From the NCBI RefSeq assembly GCF_018873765.1, contig NC_057923.1, positions 10,986,413 through 11,050,412 on the forward strand: a DNA stretch of 64,000 bases, in the 5' to 3' direction. The stretch comes from Telopea speciosissima. Its lineage: Eukaryota; Streptophyta; Magnoliopsida; Proteales; Proteaceae. Shown one piece after another: positions 1 to 11,410 of this stretch. The notes under the pieces are model-generated. The model searched no databases and was not told where the DNA came from. It worked only from the letters and a program-made list of their open reading frames with translations. Both the position numbers and the translations under genes were made by a program. The number at the start of each line of letters is the position of its first letter. The stretch's first letter is position 1.

Positions 1-2314
1 GGCATGACGTAGTCTATGTAGGGCCGTTTCTTAGGATAAGGAGGGGAACTTGTGTCGTGCCGACGGTAAACACAAAAGGGGGGGAGCGAGGGGCAATAGG
101 TGGCTGAATAGGGGCGGGGGGAGAGAGATGGGGGAGGGGAAGAGATCAAAGGACTGGCCAAGCAAGATGGGTCAGAAGAGAGGGTCGAAGGGCCAGAAGG
201 GATAGAAGAGGAAATATGTGGGCCGAGCAAAGGAGGTGGCCTATTAAGGCCAGCGGGATCAGAAGGCGAAGGGGGGAGGGGCGTAGGAGATAAGATGTAA
301 GGGGCGCCCACCTTAAGGTTTGCTTTAGGAAGATGTAAGAGAGGAGGGAGAGAGGATCGGGGGATTGAAGAGGTCAAAAAGCCAACAGCAGGAGCATGAG
401 GCAGAGAGAAAGCTGAAGTAGCAGGCCCTTCGATAGCAGAGGAAGTATGCAAAGCCATCAAAGGCGAAGAAGAGTGGCAGGGGAGTGGTGAATCGTCTAC
501 AGCAGAGCTGTTGCAGAGAGTGATAGGAGTAGTCTGGGGTGCAGAGGTGGTGGCGACTGGAGCCGCAGAAGGATGCAGATTTGCAGCAGAGAGCAGATTC
601 AAAGCAGCATCAGAAGGGTGGGACTCAGCAGAGGTAGAAGGGTGCAGCTTTTCCTGGAGAAAGAGACAATTCGGGGTGAGGAGATGAGGTTGCGAAAAGG
701 AGGTTATAGGTGGGTGGGAGTTTCGAGAAACATGGAGTCGCGGTTGCGACCTGGTAGTCGGTCTCAAGGGGAGAAGGGTTCGAGGAGAAGGGATAGGGAG
801 GCTTGAGGAAAGGGAAGGCTGAAGGCTCAGACTGGCAGGGGTTCTAGTGGCAGGCAAAAGGGGATCAACAGTGGTGTGAGGCAGGCTGGTAGAGGAGACT
901 TCTCCCTGCGACTGCAGAGATTTGCTCCAGGATCAATGAGGCTCTTTCGTCAGGTTTTGGACCAGCGGATATGCAACATCCTTCTCAGTGACCACTGGGT
1001 AAAGAGAGTAAGCTTCAGGCTGATCTGAAGAATCATCGACGCTGCAAGTGACGGAGAGGGTGGAGAACTTGTTGCTTGTGGTGGTTGCCGGAGAGATAGA
1101 GCTGTGGGATCGTCCAGGAGGGGAACCAGAAGCCGGAACCTCTTTGCGACAATGGGAACGATGTCAGCTTCTTCTACGAGCTCTACTTTGAGGTCAGTTG
1201 GAGGTAGGATCAGAAGATGTAGCAGGAGCAGGGTAAAGGGAACCTCCAGTAGTGAGGGTGATTGTTTCTTCGTGTATGGCTTGGATGTGACCTTCAACCG
1301 GATGGCCATGAGAAGCCTCAAAGGAAGTCGATGTAGCTGGAACCTTGGTAGTGCAGTCGGCAATATTTGCTTCAATCGGGCAGACAGCTGGAACCTCAGA
1401 GGGAGGTGGCTGAGATGGGTCTGCAGAAGCTGGGACCTTGGTAGAGCAACCTTTGGAATGGTGACCAAAAACTTTGCAGTGGATGCAGTGGGGAGGGACC
1501 CAGTCGTAATGAACAAGCTGGTAGAAGGAGAAACCTTCATCATCAGAGATGGTGATCGTCGAGAGAGGGACGGTGTCAGTGGAAACTTCAATGCAGATTC
1601 TGGCAAAAGCAAGCCTGTCCATTCTCTTAGTATGGACATCAAAGTAGAGGGGCATGCCAATAACTGAACCGATGATGCTAAGACCATCTTCACACCAGAG
1701 ATGGAGAGGGAGACCAGGGAAAGCAACCCATAAGGGAATGGTGCTGAGGTCGACCTTATGGAGTTCAGGTATTGATCCCACTGTCGGAGAAAAATTGGTT
1801 TGGGACCTACTCGCCGTGGACCTCCTTCGAGCACTCGAGTTTTGTCGTCTTCATCAGCAAACTTGAAAATGAAGATCCCGTTACCAAGCCTGTAAGAGTC
1901 CATCATACCTTGAGTCTTCCATTGTTTTGAGAGGGAAGCTTTTACCAAGTTAAAAGGTGGTCTGCTGCCAAGGAAGTGGGCCACAAGGCAGCATTTCCAC
2001 TTTGAGATTGCAGGGGCAAGTAAATCAGACGGGCAGAGGGCTCTTTTGGAGGAACCATCGGAGGAAGGAGGGATGAAGTGGAGAGAAAGACCATCACGAG
2101 AGGAGGAGGGGGTGTGACTGAAAAGTGAGGACCAAGAATTTTGGGGAAGGTGGTGAGGAGGGAGGAGGAGATGACAGGACCTCCGGCTGGAGGCCAGCCA
2201 TTCATGGACGATTGAGTTTTTTTTCAGGCTACATGACTTGCAGAAATTTTGAGACGGCCTCAGCAGACGTAGAAGGGTGCAGCACTGCAGCTTTTCCTTT
2301 TTGACACACTTCAT
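1..2314 (-). mobile_element. L1-clade LINE, ORF1 part, degenerate, runs off the left edge
   Basis: Minus-strand reading from 2314 leftward gives a plant LINE ORF1 protein. A DUF4283-like block is visible around 1780-1960 (LGNGIFIFKFADEDD, then EGGP), followed near 1440-1480 by a CCHC zinc knuckle (CIHCKVFGHHSKGC). This order, DUF4283 then zinc knuckle, is typical of ORF1 of plant L1 elements, an RNA-binding partner of the reverse transcriptase. The DUF4283 part and the knuckle part lie in two different minus-strand frames that meet near 1780, so at least one frameshift is present. The remaining 950 bases hold a Ser/Pro-rich, frame-broken C-terminal part. ORF2 would lie beyond the left edge. 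Plus-strand ORFs here are antisense shadows. Confidence 0.8.
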
Positions 2315-3175
2315 CTATCTGCAAGGTTTTACACTGACAGAATAGTTGGCTTTAGTTTACTCATTAAAGAGTCCTATTTGGTTATTTGTGTGGGGCCAAG
2401 TTATTTAGAAGTCTTAGGCTTCAAAAATCTAATTAGTTAGCTGTGTAAGAGTCTTTATTAGTTAAGTAAGTCTAGCAACCTAACTGTTTTAGATTTGGGA
2501 GACTTTCTTTGATTTTGTTATAAATATGTAACCCCCTCCCCCTTTCCCCTCCCCAAATATGATTGTTAATGGAATAAAATAAATAATTTGGATTTGAATT
2601 GTTTAGCCAAGAAAACTTCTTTTTTCTCTCTTTTCCATTATCTCTGTCTTCTCTCTCTTCCTTTCTCCAAGTTAGTATTCATGGGTACTGTTCACGGTCC
2701 CAGAACAGCTCATTATCTCTTCTTTTTCTTCTTTTCTTCATTCTCTCTTTCTTTCTCCATCACAGGCTGCTGAAACAAAAAATCAGCAAGCCTTTAACCT
2801 TGTTTTATCAAGAAAATAGTTCAGATCTGGGCCTTTGAAGCAGCTGATCTATATCTCTGATTCCTTGACTAGAATCTATTGTCAGCTGGCTGCATCATTA
2901 TGCATGTGAAGATCACCACCAGCAATTTTCCTTATAATATTCAGCTTCATATTTCTCATGCATGGGCTGCCCATCTAAGAACATTTCTTGCATCACTGTC
3001 CCTTGCTTGTAAATCACTGGATGTACTTTATTGCTATAGTACTTTGGCAGTAGCTTTCCCCACAAACTAAACTAAATCTTTTGAGGTCTCTGACAATCCA
3101 TTTTCGTTCTGTTACTTTTTCCTTTTTCATTGAATTTAGGAAAATTTATGGATGATTTTTTTCCTCCTCTTTCAG
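2315..3175. other. Unassigned stretch, probably intron of the downstream exon
   Basis: No coding sequence is recognised. It contains a pyrimidine-rich stretch (2610-2760) and a TATAAATA-like motif at 2520 followed by AATAAAAT at 2573, which gives it a transposon-end look, but no paired end was found. The last bases before 3176 are a polypyrimidine tract ending in CTCTTTCAG, a good 3' splice site. Confidence 0.35.
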
Positions 3176-3418
3176 ATGGTTCAAGCGACAATCATATTTG
3201 AGGAGATGATCAAGACGGAGTACTTGAGAAATGAGTGGTGGTATTGGGCATCACTTTCTACTGCAGCAAAGATCTCAACTGTCTCGTCCCTTGCCCTCCG
3301 CATATACGCATTGGATGCTGCCATTGTATACCAGAAGGCTCCACTAAATTTGGATCCAGCAGACAATCCCAAGCCTAACAGTAAGCCAGGCAAGAAAAGG
3401 AAAGATACAGAAGATTGA
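3176..3418 (+). CDS. Last exon of a host gene, possibly a DDT-domain PTM-like chromatin protein
   Basis: An open frame follows the splice acceptor CTCTTTCAG at 3167-3175 and ends with TGA at 3416-3418. It encodes 80 residues: a helical block with EEMIKTEYLRNEWWYWASL and ISTVSSLALRIYALDAAI, then a Pro/Lys-rich tail (KPGKKRKDTED) that resembles a nuclear localisation signal. The block resembles, from memory, a segment near the C-terminus of plant PTM-like DDT/PHD proteins, which act as transcription regulators; this assignment is tentative. Upstream exons are not visible to the right of the LINE, so the gene either continues beyond the left edge with the LINE in an intron, or this is an isolated remnant. 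The clean frame and acceptor argue for a real exon. Acceptor phase is 0 if the exon begins at ATGGTT. Confidence 0.5.
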   Translation: MVQATIIFEEMIKTEYLRNEWWYWASLSTAAKISTVSSLALRIYALDAAIVYQKAPLNLDPADNPKPNSKPGKKRKDTED

Positions 3419-3628
3419 TTTAGTAATCATTCATCTCTAACTTTTGGAGGTTCAAATCAAATTTAATCTCAGTGGAAATGATATGACAGCTGGCCCAACC
3501 CTGTAAAATGTAAATTGGTATCCCCACCTCCAATGTCGCCGTGTGCTCTGTCAAATGGATATTGAAGAGGAAATGGAAGTTGGGGAAAGTGGCTCTTGCA
3601 GTCATATTGCCACCTCATGTTTGTATAT

Positions 3629-3742
3629 ATAGATCATGGCTGACTTGCTAACATGGACGTTGGATTCAGAGGGAAAGCCCATTAAATAGATCATGGCTGA
3701 CTTGCTAACATGGATGTTGGATTTAGAGGGAAAGCCCAAATT
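3629..3742. repeat. Tandem duplication, two copies of 57 bp
   Basis: The unit starting ATAGATCATGGCTGACTTGC at 3629 is repeated at 3686 with two or three substitutions. It lies about 210 bp after the stop codon of the preceding exon, possibly in its 3' UTR. Confidence 0.9.
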
Positions 3743-5073
3743 GGAGGGAGAGTATTATGAGATGGCTCAGATGTCAGACTAGCTCTCACTGTGGGGATGC
3801 TTTGAAATTTTTCGCTTGAGGGGAGAGAATGGATATGCAATTCCTCATTAGAGCAAGATCCACATCCACATACAAAGGTATCAATGTAAAAAACAAGACA
3901 GGATCAGGCGTAGTTGAATATATTTCATTCTTTAAATGTTTTTGGCCATATTTTCTTTCTCTCATTTGCACACAGAGTTTCTCCTTAGGTGTGTCTGCTA
4001 ACTAGTGCCTCATCAATGCCCGAGAATATGGAGGTTTAGTGGAGGCCTTTTTCCCTGGTAAGTGAAATTCCTGTTTCCTCATCTAATGGTTATGCGGTTG
4101 ACAGGCATCCATGTTCCAGTCATGCATTTAGTGTCACTGCATAGGAAACTCTTTTTTCCCAGTAATGAGATCAAATAGAAATTTCTAGTCATACCATGTA
4201 GCACCTTCAGTGTGCGTGCATGTCTTTGTGGTTGTAGTTTGCTCCTCTGATTATGGTCTTACCAGTTGCCATGTACTGACTGGAAAGTCCAGGCCTGAAC
4301 AGCCTCTGGGCTAAGGAAGGATGAGAAAGCACGAAGTTTTTACATTGTTGCAACAAAAGACTGCCTTTGCATGTTTTAGTACTTCTGGAATTCAACACAT
4401 TTTGTATTTGGCTCTTCAATTGCAAAGTGGCAGTTCATTAGTCACAGCTTACTTCCAAGCTTAGATTTCATCTCCTTTCCTGTGTTGGTGCAACATCTCA
4501 CCAACTTCATCATTCTGCGTTGTCCGAGGCCAATTGACCATCATATCAGAGTACAAATGAGTTGGATATACTGACCGTTAGTTAAGTAAGCTGTCATGAA
4601 TCCCTACAGCCCTGGTCCTGAGATTTATATAAACCGGCTGATCCATGGGTTTATTTTCTTCTTTCCGAGCAGTTGCGACATTTTCGGATCTTTAATTTGA
4701 TCAAATGGTATGCATTTAGATTTTGAAACCCATCTCGGCCCACTTATGATACATATTCCATCGCAGTTAATTTCAGATATTCTTTTGTTCGACTCATTTG
4801 CCCCTGTTCTAGGTGCACTAAATTTAGGGATGGTGCTGACAAAATGGCTTGTTCTGTTCAGGCATAAGCCACTGTCTACCATTATATGGAAGTGGAAGAA
4901 ATCTAAGTCTCTTATTCTTTGGGTTTCTCGGGTCTCATAGTTCATCTATTTGTCTTCTATGTAATATAGCAAAATTGTTAAATTGAAAATCATTCATCAA
5001 AACAAAGTAGTAGTTTAATTAAAAATTAAATGCCTCAGAATTATCCAGGTTTAATCTTTAATGACATTGGAAC
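3743..5073. other. Intergenic, nothing recognised
   Basis: Only short, unrelated open frames are seen. No family motif, TIR or tRNA was recognised on either strand. Confidence 0.5.
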
Positions 5074-5226
5074 AAAAGGGTGTACCCAGTGCACTAGGCT
5101 CCCACCACTGGGGGGTCTAGGGATGGTCATAATGTATGCAGCCTTACCTCTGCTTTCGCAAACAGGCTGTTTCAAGACTCAAACCCGTGACCACTTGGTC
5201 ACAATGGAGCAACCTTACCGTTGTCC
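5074..5226 (-). mobile_element. Au SINE, 5'-truncated
   Basis: Reverse-complement match to the plant Au SINE. The 3' end is on the left (GTGTACCCAGTGCACTAGG). The middle reads GGTCATAATGTATGCAGCC, and the tRNA-derived head with the box B core (AAACCCGTGACCACTTGGTC on the plus strand) is on the right, ending in CAACCTTACCGTTG. The first bases of the consensus head are missing on the right. Au elements are non-autonomous and depend on a LINE reverse transcriptase. Confidence 0.88.
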
Positions 5227-7018
5227 CCTTTTGGAAGTTGTGCTTGGAAGAGATTTAGTGGAGCTTGATGTTCAATAAATTTCTTCAAGACACCCCCAGA
5301 AGGTTGATTTTGATTGTCCGATTTATTATCTTTCCTGGGAGAATTACATTGCATGATTTTTGTTGTCTGATTTAGTATCTTTCAGAAGATCTCTTTTATT
5401 TTCTCAGCTGGAAAACTTATTGTGATGGTTTCAGCCCCTATACAAGGTGGCGTGGCATGATAATTCTTCTTAGAATGTTACTACCTAGTACTGTTACTAC
5501 TACTATTGTTTCTGCTAGTACTAATAAGGGTGCATCTTGTTGTCACCAAGTAGGTGACCTAAGAAGTTGTAATTTTAATTTGGATCTGGATCTGGATCGG
5601 TATCGATCGATCAGAATTGGTCTAGAGTTGGTGGAAATTTGCCTAAACCCTAGTTTCTGTACAGGATCGGCCTGATCCGGACAAGCCGGAATCGGGATTG
5701 GCCTTTCAAACCCTGTGATTTGGGTAGGCCTTTTCAAAGCCTACAGCCATTTGGGCATCAAAGCTTGTAAGCAATTGTCTATAGTCAGTTTTATTAACTG
5801 AGTGAGCAAAATATTAATTGACTGGAAAGTTCTGGCTTCTGTAACGAACTAACGATACACACAAATGTTCAAAAGTAATGTATTGAAATTGAGCTATCTT
5901 CCTCACCATCTGTTACATGCAAGGATTAAGAACCTAGAATTAGCCTTGGGATCGGATCGGTGAGAAATCGGCCCAAATATAACCTAGCCATAGATTCTGC
6001 AAGAGGATTAGCCGTGCCGGATCCGATTCTTTAATCAATGGTTACATGGGTAAGTGGCCCGGTTTATCTTTAAAAAGTTTTTCTAAATATGGGACTAATA
6101 GAAATACGTAATGAGTAATGGATTGCCCTAGACCAAAAAAAAAACTGTATTTGGCCGCTCTATGGAATTGTGCCTCTATGGACTGAGGATCATCTGTAGG
6201 ACATGTATGTGTTGAGCATTGTCCAAGATCACAGTCCTTTAATGTTGGGTTTGGCTATTAGTCTATGAAAGCAGGTAACCTATGAAAGGGTTCAACCAAT
6301 TCAATGGGTAACCAGTATGAGCTATAAATGGAGGAGTTTCCCAGAGTGCTAAACTGATCTAAGCCTTCCTGAGAATAAGAATGGTGGGAGCAAGTCAAAA
6401 TCAGTACAAGGAATTTAAATGGCTTAAGATCAATTACTAGGATTTGAATTTTGCTTACATTCTAGATTGGAGGGAGAAGAGAGGGACAATCCATACCAGT
6501 CTCACTGTTCCAAAAAAGTGAATTGGATTGGTTGAATCAGCTTATTGGGATCGCAACCGATCTTGATTTTAGATGTTTCGATCCAGCTGAATCAATGGTT
6601 TTTCTCACCGGATTGCAAGGTTTTCAGATCTGAGGGGTCGATTCTAGGGCTTTTAAGACACTTTGGCTAATTCCAATCTTTCAGTGACCAATTTGATCAC
6701 GAATCTGATTTTTATAACCCTGACCAGGCTAGATTTTCCTTTAAAAAAACAAAAACTATACAAAGGTAGACCAGCTTTCTTATTCATTTTCGGAACCAGT
6801 TTCTTGTAAACCATTGATGAAAAGAGAATAACTTCATCCATGCGATCTGACCCTCAGATTGGATTGAAGAAATTAAGGTAGTTTGGACCTTCAACAATAG
6901 GGCATGGAAGTTAAAGATGCCATTCACTTTTCCTACAATTCAATCATAGCAGCAAATCACCATGAGGGAAGAGATTCTCTCTTCATCTATGTTGGGAAAA
7001 AATACTAAAAATCCTGCT
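5227..7018. other. Intergenic with GATC-rich imperfect repeats
   Basis: No gene recognised. Around 5580-5760, 5940-6030 and 6540-6640 there are loose repeats of GGATCGG, TCGATC and CGGATC motifs, seen in this window also at 21660-21740 and 25575-25800. They look like remnants of one TIR or low-complexity family. Confidence 0.4.
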
Positions 7019-7031
7019 GTTGACCTCTTAC

Positions 7032-7267
7032 TAAGTTGTTTTTTTTTTTTTTTTTTCTAACAAAACTGTTCGGACATTTTGGCCCAACTAGTCCTGTGAA
7101 CACATGCATACGCCCCTACACACACACACACCAGGTCAGCACCGAATCCTATGAAAACCATAGAATCTGTGGAACTGAACCGCAAGGGGGGGTTGTTAAG
7201 GGGGGTCGAACTCAAGACGCATGTCGATTGAGGCACACTCCCTTGCTAGCTGAGCTATACTCTTGGG
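7032..7267 (-). mobile_element. tRNA-derived SINE with target-site duplication
   Basis: A SINE read on the minus strand. Its head at 7267 begins CCCCAAGAGTATAGCTCAGC, which carries a tRNA box A-like motif (TAGCTCAGCTAGCAAGGG), followed by a box B-like GAGTTCGACCCC. Its poly(A) tail is the T-run at 7039-7056. Matching flanks GTTGACCTCTTAC lie at 7019-7031 and 7268-7280; the similarity continues a few bases (TAAGTT against AAGTT). An internal (CA)n lies at 7119-7130. It is not the Au family. Confidence 0.8.
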
Positions 7268-7397
7268 GTTGACCTCTTACAAGTTTTTTGTTTTCTTTCT
7301 TTCTTTGAACTATTGGTCTGTGAAGATGCTGACATGGATGTGAACTCATCACATGGATAGATGGAGGTCTCATAATAAAAAAAAAAAATGGGATGAT

Positions 7398-7497
7398 GTT
7401 CTCTACAACGCAGCTATTCAGGGTGGTGGGGCAGTCATTTCACCCACCCCATGTGTCTAAGCGCAGCCTGCCTCTCCGATGCAGATAACATTTTCCC
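7398..7497. mobile_element. Foldback MITE fragment, GTTCTCTGTGCCG family
   Basis: The right part, with CCCCATGTGTCTAAGCGCAG and GCAGATAACATT, matches the arm of the better preserved copy at 21505-21638. The left arm is decayed. Confidence 0.5.
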
Positions 7498-7902
7498 ATT
7501 AAAAATTATCTCCAATCTCTAATCTTTTCTTCTTCCCTGGTACTTATTTGTTGACTTTTGAATGATAAGTTGGTAAAAGTATCTACTCCTGCTTATCTCT
7601 TTCTAGATTACACATGAAATATCAAAAGTTTACGTGAAGTAAGATGCAACAAGAAGTACGTTTGCAAAACGTTATCCATGCCGTCCAGCTTATCGCTTAT
7701 CTTGCAAGTAAAAATAAATATAAAAAATATTTTGTTTGTGTAATCATCATTATAGAATTCCATAGAAGTAGCCATCGGCCTCACGTTTGCCCTGGCCGGT
7801 TGTTGCTACGTCTCCTTCCTTGACTTCCGGTACCTTGATAGCCTCATCATAAAAAAGGGAGGAAAAAAAATAATAATTAATGGTTAATTGTTTCGTCTCT
7901 CT

Positions 7903-8560
7903 AATGGGGCATACCTAGTGCACAAAGGTTTCACCACTGCGGGGTCTGGGGAGGGTCATAATGTACACAGTCTTACCCCTGTTTTTATATAGAGGCTATT
8001 TCCAAACTCGAACCCGTGATCACTTGATCACAATGAAACAACTAGGGCTGCAATAGGGTCGGGTTGGACCGGGCCTATTAAAACCCCAGCCCAACCCTGA
8101 GTCCCCTTAGCTGGGCCCAGCCGCGAGTCAGCCCTGACTCAGGACCAGAAAAATCCAATCCTGACCCGCTCTCACGGGCGGGCCGGGCTAACCCTGATTG
8201 GCCCTAGCCATGGGGAGGGGGGAATGGAGATGCATGGGCCAGCCAAACTGAGAAAGGGAGATATATGGGCTGATTAGGCTGGGAAAGGAAGATGCATGGG
8301 CTTGCCAAGCTGGGACGAAGAAGAAAAGAAAGAAGAAAGAAGAAAGAACAAGAACAAAAACAAAAAATAGAAGACAGGGTTGGGTTGGGCTCATTCGTGG
8401 CCTCAACCCTGACCCTGCCCGACCCTGACTCAGGGTCAGAAATTCCTGACCCTAACCCACCCTCAGGGTCAAGGTATCTCAACCCAAACCTTGTTCGGGC
8501 TCAGGGAGGGTTCGGGCCGTCAGGGCCAAACTTGCATCCCTAAAAACAACCTTTACATGA
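7903..8560 (-). mobile_element. Au SINE interrupted by a hAT-type MITE
   Basis: Au SINE on the minus strand: 3' end near CATACCTAGTGCAC at 7908, middle GGTCATAATGTACACAGTC, head box B as ACCCGTGATCACTTGATCAC. The head stops after CAATGAAACAAC at 8042 and resumes after the inserted MITE with AACAACCTTTAC at 8545, matching the normal CAACCTTACCG of Au. Confidence 0.82.
8043..8542. mobile_element. hAT-type MITE (TAGGGCTGCAA ends) inserted in an Au SINE
   Basis: A 500-bp element. Left end TAGGGCTGCAA and right end TTGCATCCCTA are inverted, 10 of 11. The flanking 8-bp duplication is GAAACAAC (8035-8042) and AAAACAAC (8543-8550), one mismatch. The interior is rich in GGGTCGGG/CCCGACCC-type inverted motifs (CCTGACTCAGGGTCAG). 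An 8-bp duplication and TAGGG ends fit the hAT superfamily. No transposase is encoded. A sister copy lies at 49556-50112. Short open frames inside are low-complexity shadows. Confidence 0.85.
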
Positions 8561-8766
8561 AAGATAAGAACGTTCCCTGTTCTATGCTTTCTTTGTTAAA
8601 GCAAAGGAACACAAAAGGTTCTTATCTCTCCATATATCCCATGATTTTTCAGGTGGGATATTTGTTTGTTGAGAAGGAAGTGATACTACTAATTAAGGGT
8701 TTGAACGTCAATGGAGGAAGTATTAGATTTCAATTCATAAGCTTTGGTCGGCTGGGTGACATCATT

Positions 8767-8769
<3 letters not shown>

Positions 8770-8816
<47 letters not shown>

Positions 8817-8817
8817 G
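8770..8817. repeat. Microsatellite (CT)n(CA)n
   Basis: Compound dinucleotide repeat, about 38 bases of CT followed by about 10 of CA. Confidence 0.95.
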
Positions 8818-9060
8818 TGTAAGCTGGGGAAAATGCCAAAGAGGCGATGAGGACGAAAGTAGACATATCACGTCGTCTCTGGTTTTTCTAATCCATTCTC
8901 AAGAAAGTCATCGATCGTGTTTCCCATCAACCTTTCATTTAAAAAGGAGTGAGAGGTTTCCCACGCTGCCAATGTGAGAAGGAATCAGGACGCTACCATT
9001 GATCAGTGGTCTGAAAAAATATATCATTTCATGTGAATTACATATTTTAAAAATGTGAAA

Positions 9061-9219
9061 TAGTTTTCTATGGGGGAGTGTGGCCTACGTCAGCACTCCA
9101 TATTTCTATCTCTCTCCTCTAAACAAGGGGGAGCATAGGTGTCCTTTCATATGGGGAGGAGAAAGCTAGATTCATGGAATTGCTATCGTACGCCACATTT
9201 CTGAACAGAGTTCTTTTCC
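9061..9219. mobile_element. Foldback MITE, GGGAGTGTGGCCTACG family, copy 1
   Basis: Left arm GGGGGAGTGTGGCCTACGTC, right arm ends ACGCCACATTTCTGAACAGA. The arms are inverted but diverged. The same family occurs at 19273-19442 and 49213-49388; this copy is the most decayed. Confidence 0.75.
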
Positions 9220-9837
9220 AACAAGAGATAAAATTAAAAAAAAATTTGTAGGAGACTTTTAATTTTTGTGAGAGAGCATGGGAAAGAATCTGCATAGATA
9301 GTGTGCGGATCTTTCACCCTAAAAAGAAAATGGGCAAGAGATTGTTGCCTTATTGTGTGGCCCTTGCACCAGTGCTGGAGCCAATGAGTGCACATAGGAC
9401 CATCAACATGGATGAGATTTTTTATTTTATGGAGTCAGAATAGTAATTTCATGCACTCCTGTGCCTGGGCGCACAATCCACGCGACCAAGTAGCTTTCTA
9501 AACAAAAATAAATAAATTACTTTAAGGATCAAAGAATCCCCCAATCCTCTTATTATAAATAACTTCACCACAACTGGCTTAGGCGATGGATTCGGAACCA
9601 CTCGAAGAGAACTTCTACACGTTCGTACATATCACAACTTGTCTGAATGGCCGGCATGGTTCTCGATGCCATCTGAACTGCAGGGGTTGGGGAATGCAGA
9701 ATGGATAGTTGGTTCGTTTGAATAGGATACAACGAAGCATAATTGAAAATGAATCGAATTATTGATTATTGAGTCATGGAGACCCCTATGTCCACATCCC
9801 AATCGGTCACCAGAGGAATATGTGCTTCTAGAAGATC
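9220..9837. other. Intergenic, nothing recognised
   Basis: No coding frame or repeat end was recognised. The part from 9560 may belong to the adjacent organellar-like insertion, but I could not match it to a plastid gene. Confidence 0.4.
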
Positions 9838-9940
9838 TGGGATATCTAATCCCATTCGCTCCCTAGCTTTCGTCTCTCGGTGTCATTGTCAGCCTAGCAG
9901 AGTGCTTTCATCGTTGGTGTTCTTTTCAATCAATACATTG
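9838..9940 (-). pseudogene. rrn16: Nuclear copy of plastid 16S rRNA, central fragment
   Basis: The plus strand carries GATATCTAATCCCATTCGCT and GCTTTCGTCTCTCGGTGTCA, the complement of the conserved plastid 16S region around the 'GATTAGATACCC' site. Flanks on both sides stop matching, and many substitutions show it is a nuclear plastid-DNA fossil, not a working rRNA. Confidence 0.8.
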
Positions 9941-10947
9941 GTATGATTTAATTCAACATTTTTTTCGTTTAGGTTTGATTGTATCGTAGCTCTATAATTT
10001 GGATTAGATTTATCATTTGATGAACTACATGTTAGAAAAGTTATGCTCAGAATGGCGATTTTGCAGAAGAAAAATGAAGAGAAAGAGAAGAACAATCAAA
10101 CAAGACAAGATTTACGTGGTACACCCCCAAGTAGGAAGGCTACATCCACAACCGAGCGATAGAACGATTTCACTACTTCTCTGAAGTAAAAAATACAAAC
10201 CCTCAATCACACATCTATCAAAGAGATAACAACATTTTATAAGAAAATCCTAACCCCATAAAGTACAAAACTTCCCCTTAGAGACCCAAAAGATACACTC
10301 GGTCTAGTTTGGACCTGCACCAAACATATGTCGAAATACATATCAAATCGAATATCTCGACGAGCTCTATAAGGCTCAAGCCTAGGGCGCCGATGTATGC
10401 ACTTTAGGCCATTCTAACGTGTTTCGAAGGTAAAACTGCCTGTCAAAAAATCACTACAACACTTTCTGGACTGAGATAGACTTGACCAATAACACTGCAT
10501 TGCTAATACTGACCCCAAAAAAGAAATAATGGGTACAACCAGTTTATGAACAGCCAACCATCGCATTGTGCATTATCGAAACCCATATTGATGCTTCCAA
10601 TATTTTGTTTATTCCGACAATGTGATGGAAAACGGATCCAAGAAAGGAACTTTCATTTCTAGTTTTTAATTATTTATATTATTTAATATTAATATTGTAT
10701 TGAATTTAGGGACATGGAAAAAAATAGGGACTTTCCTTTTTTCTAACAATCTTGCTCGTATTGTCCCACTCACCGAACCAATTCCTTTCAACAACATTGC
10801 AAGGCATTTTGCTATACGAGTGTATTATTGAGTTGCTCACCCCTACTATTACAAGGGATTTCACAACTGCGGAAGAGATTTAGGCTCAACAGTGGAAGTT
10901 CATCCGGTTAGGTGCTAGGCTCATCTCAACCCAAGTGCCCCTTCTAT

Positions 10948-11125
10948 GACTAATTATCCCCTCCAATTTGCGGGTACCTCCAATTCCTCCAATTCCTCTA
11001 ATAGGGGGGGAGTAGACCCCACCTCGGGGAGTGTTTTCGGGTAAGGGGTAGGGTGATCATTTCCACCGTCGTGCGAGGAATTGAAGGAATTGGAGGGGGC
11101 AGCGAATTGGAGGGGATAACGAATC
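10948..11125. mobile_element. Mutator-type MITE, copy A of the conserved-loop family
   Basis: Element of 178 bp flanked by a perfect 9-bp duplication CCCTTCTAT (10939-10947 and 11126-11134). Arms: TTATCCCCTCCAATT on the left and AATTGGAGGGGATAA on the right, extended by CCTCCAATTCCTCCAATTCC and its inverse. The loop has GACCCCACCTCGGGGAGTG and GTAGGGTGATCATTTCC. The 9-bp duplication fits Mutator-like elements. It lies among the plastid-derived fragments. Confidence 0.85.
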
Positions 11126-11410
11126 CCCTTCTATGGCGTTCATAACATAACATATCGTCTGATCTTTGAGCAAGGGGAAGCTTTGAAAAAGGATAACTTA
11201 TAATATTATGTAGAACTTGTAAATCTGGGTTTAGATCAACAAGTAAAGTAATCCAATATTTATTTTTCTATAAAATAAGAATATGTCAATTCAGGGCACA
11301 GATAAAAAGCCCCGTCTCGTACAATCAAGGAAGATTGTAACTTGGAGTCTTCTCATCCTTTAGAGCACTCAATCACCCAATAGTCGTACATTTTTTGTTG
11401 AGGTTGTCTG

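Noticed and set aside
1104-1667. 187-codon plus-strand ORF
   Set aside because: Antisense to the zinc-knuckle part of the L1 ORF1; no family motif.
2330-2640. Possible solo LTR with TATA-like and AATAAA-like motifs
   Set aside because: No matching second end or flanking duplication could be found, so the family call is unsupported.
7200-7267. tRNA-like sequence on the minus strand
   Set aside because: Box A- and B-like motifs belong to a SINE head with tail and target duplication; no proper tRNA fold with a complete acceptor stem was seen.
8188-8543. Open frames on both strands
   Set aside because: They lie in the low-complexity interior of a hAT MITE.
10100-10450. Possible retroelement end (TTTACGTGGTACACCCCC)
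   Set aside because: Resembles a common plant repeat motif, but no element boundaries or coding region were found.
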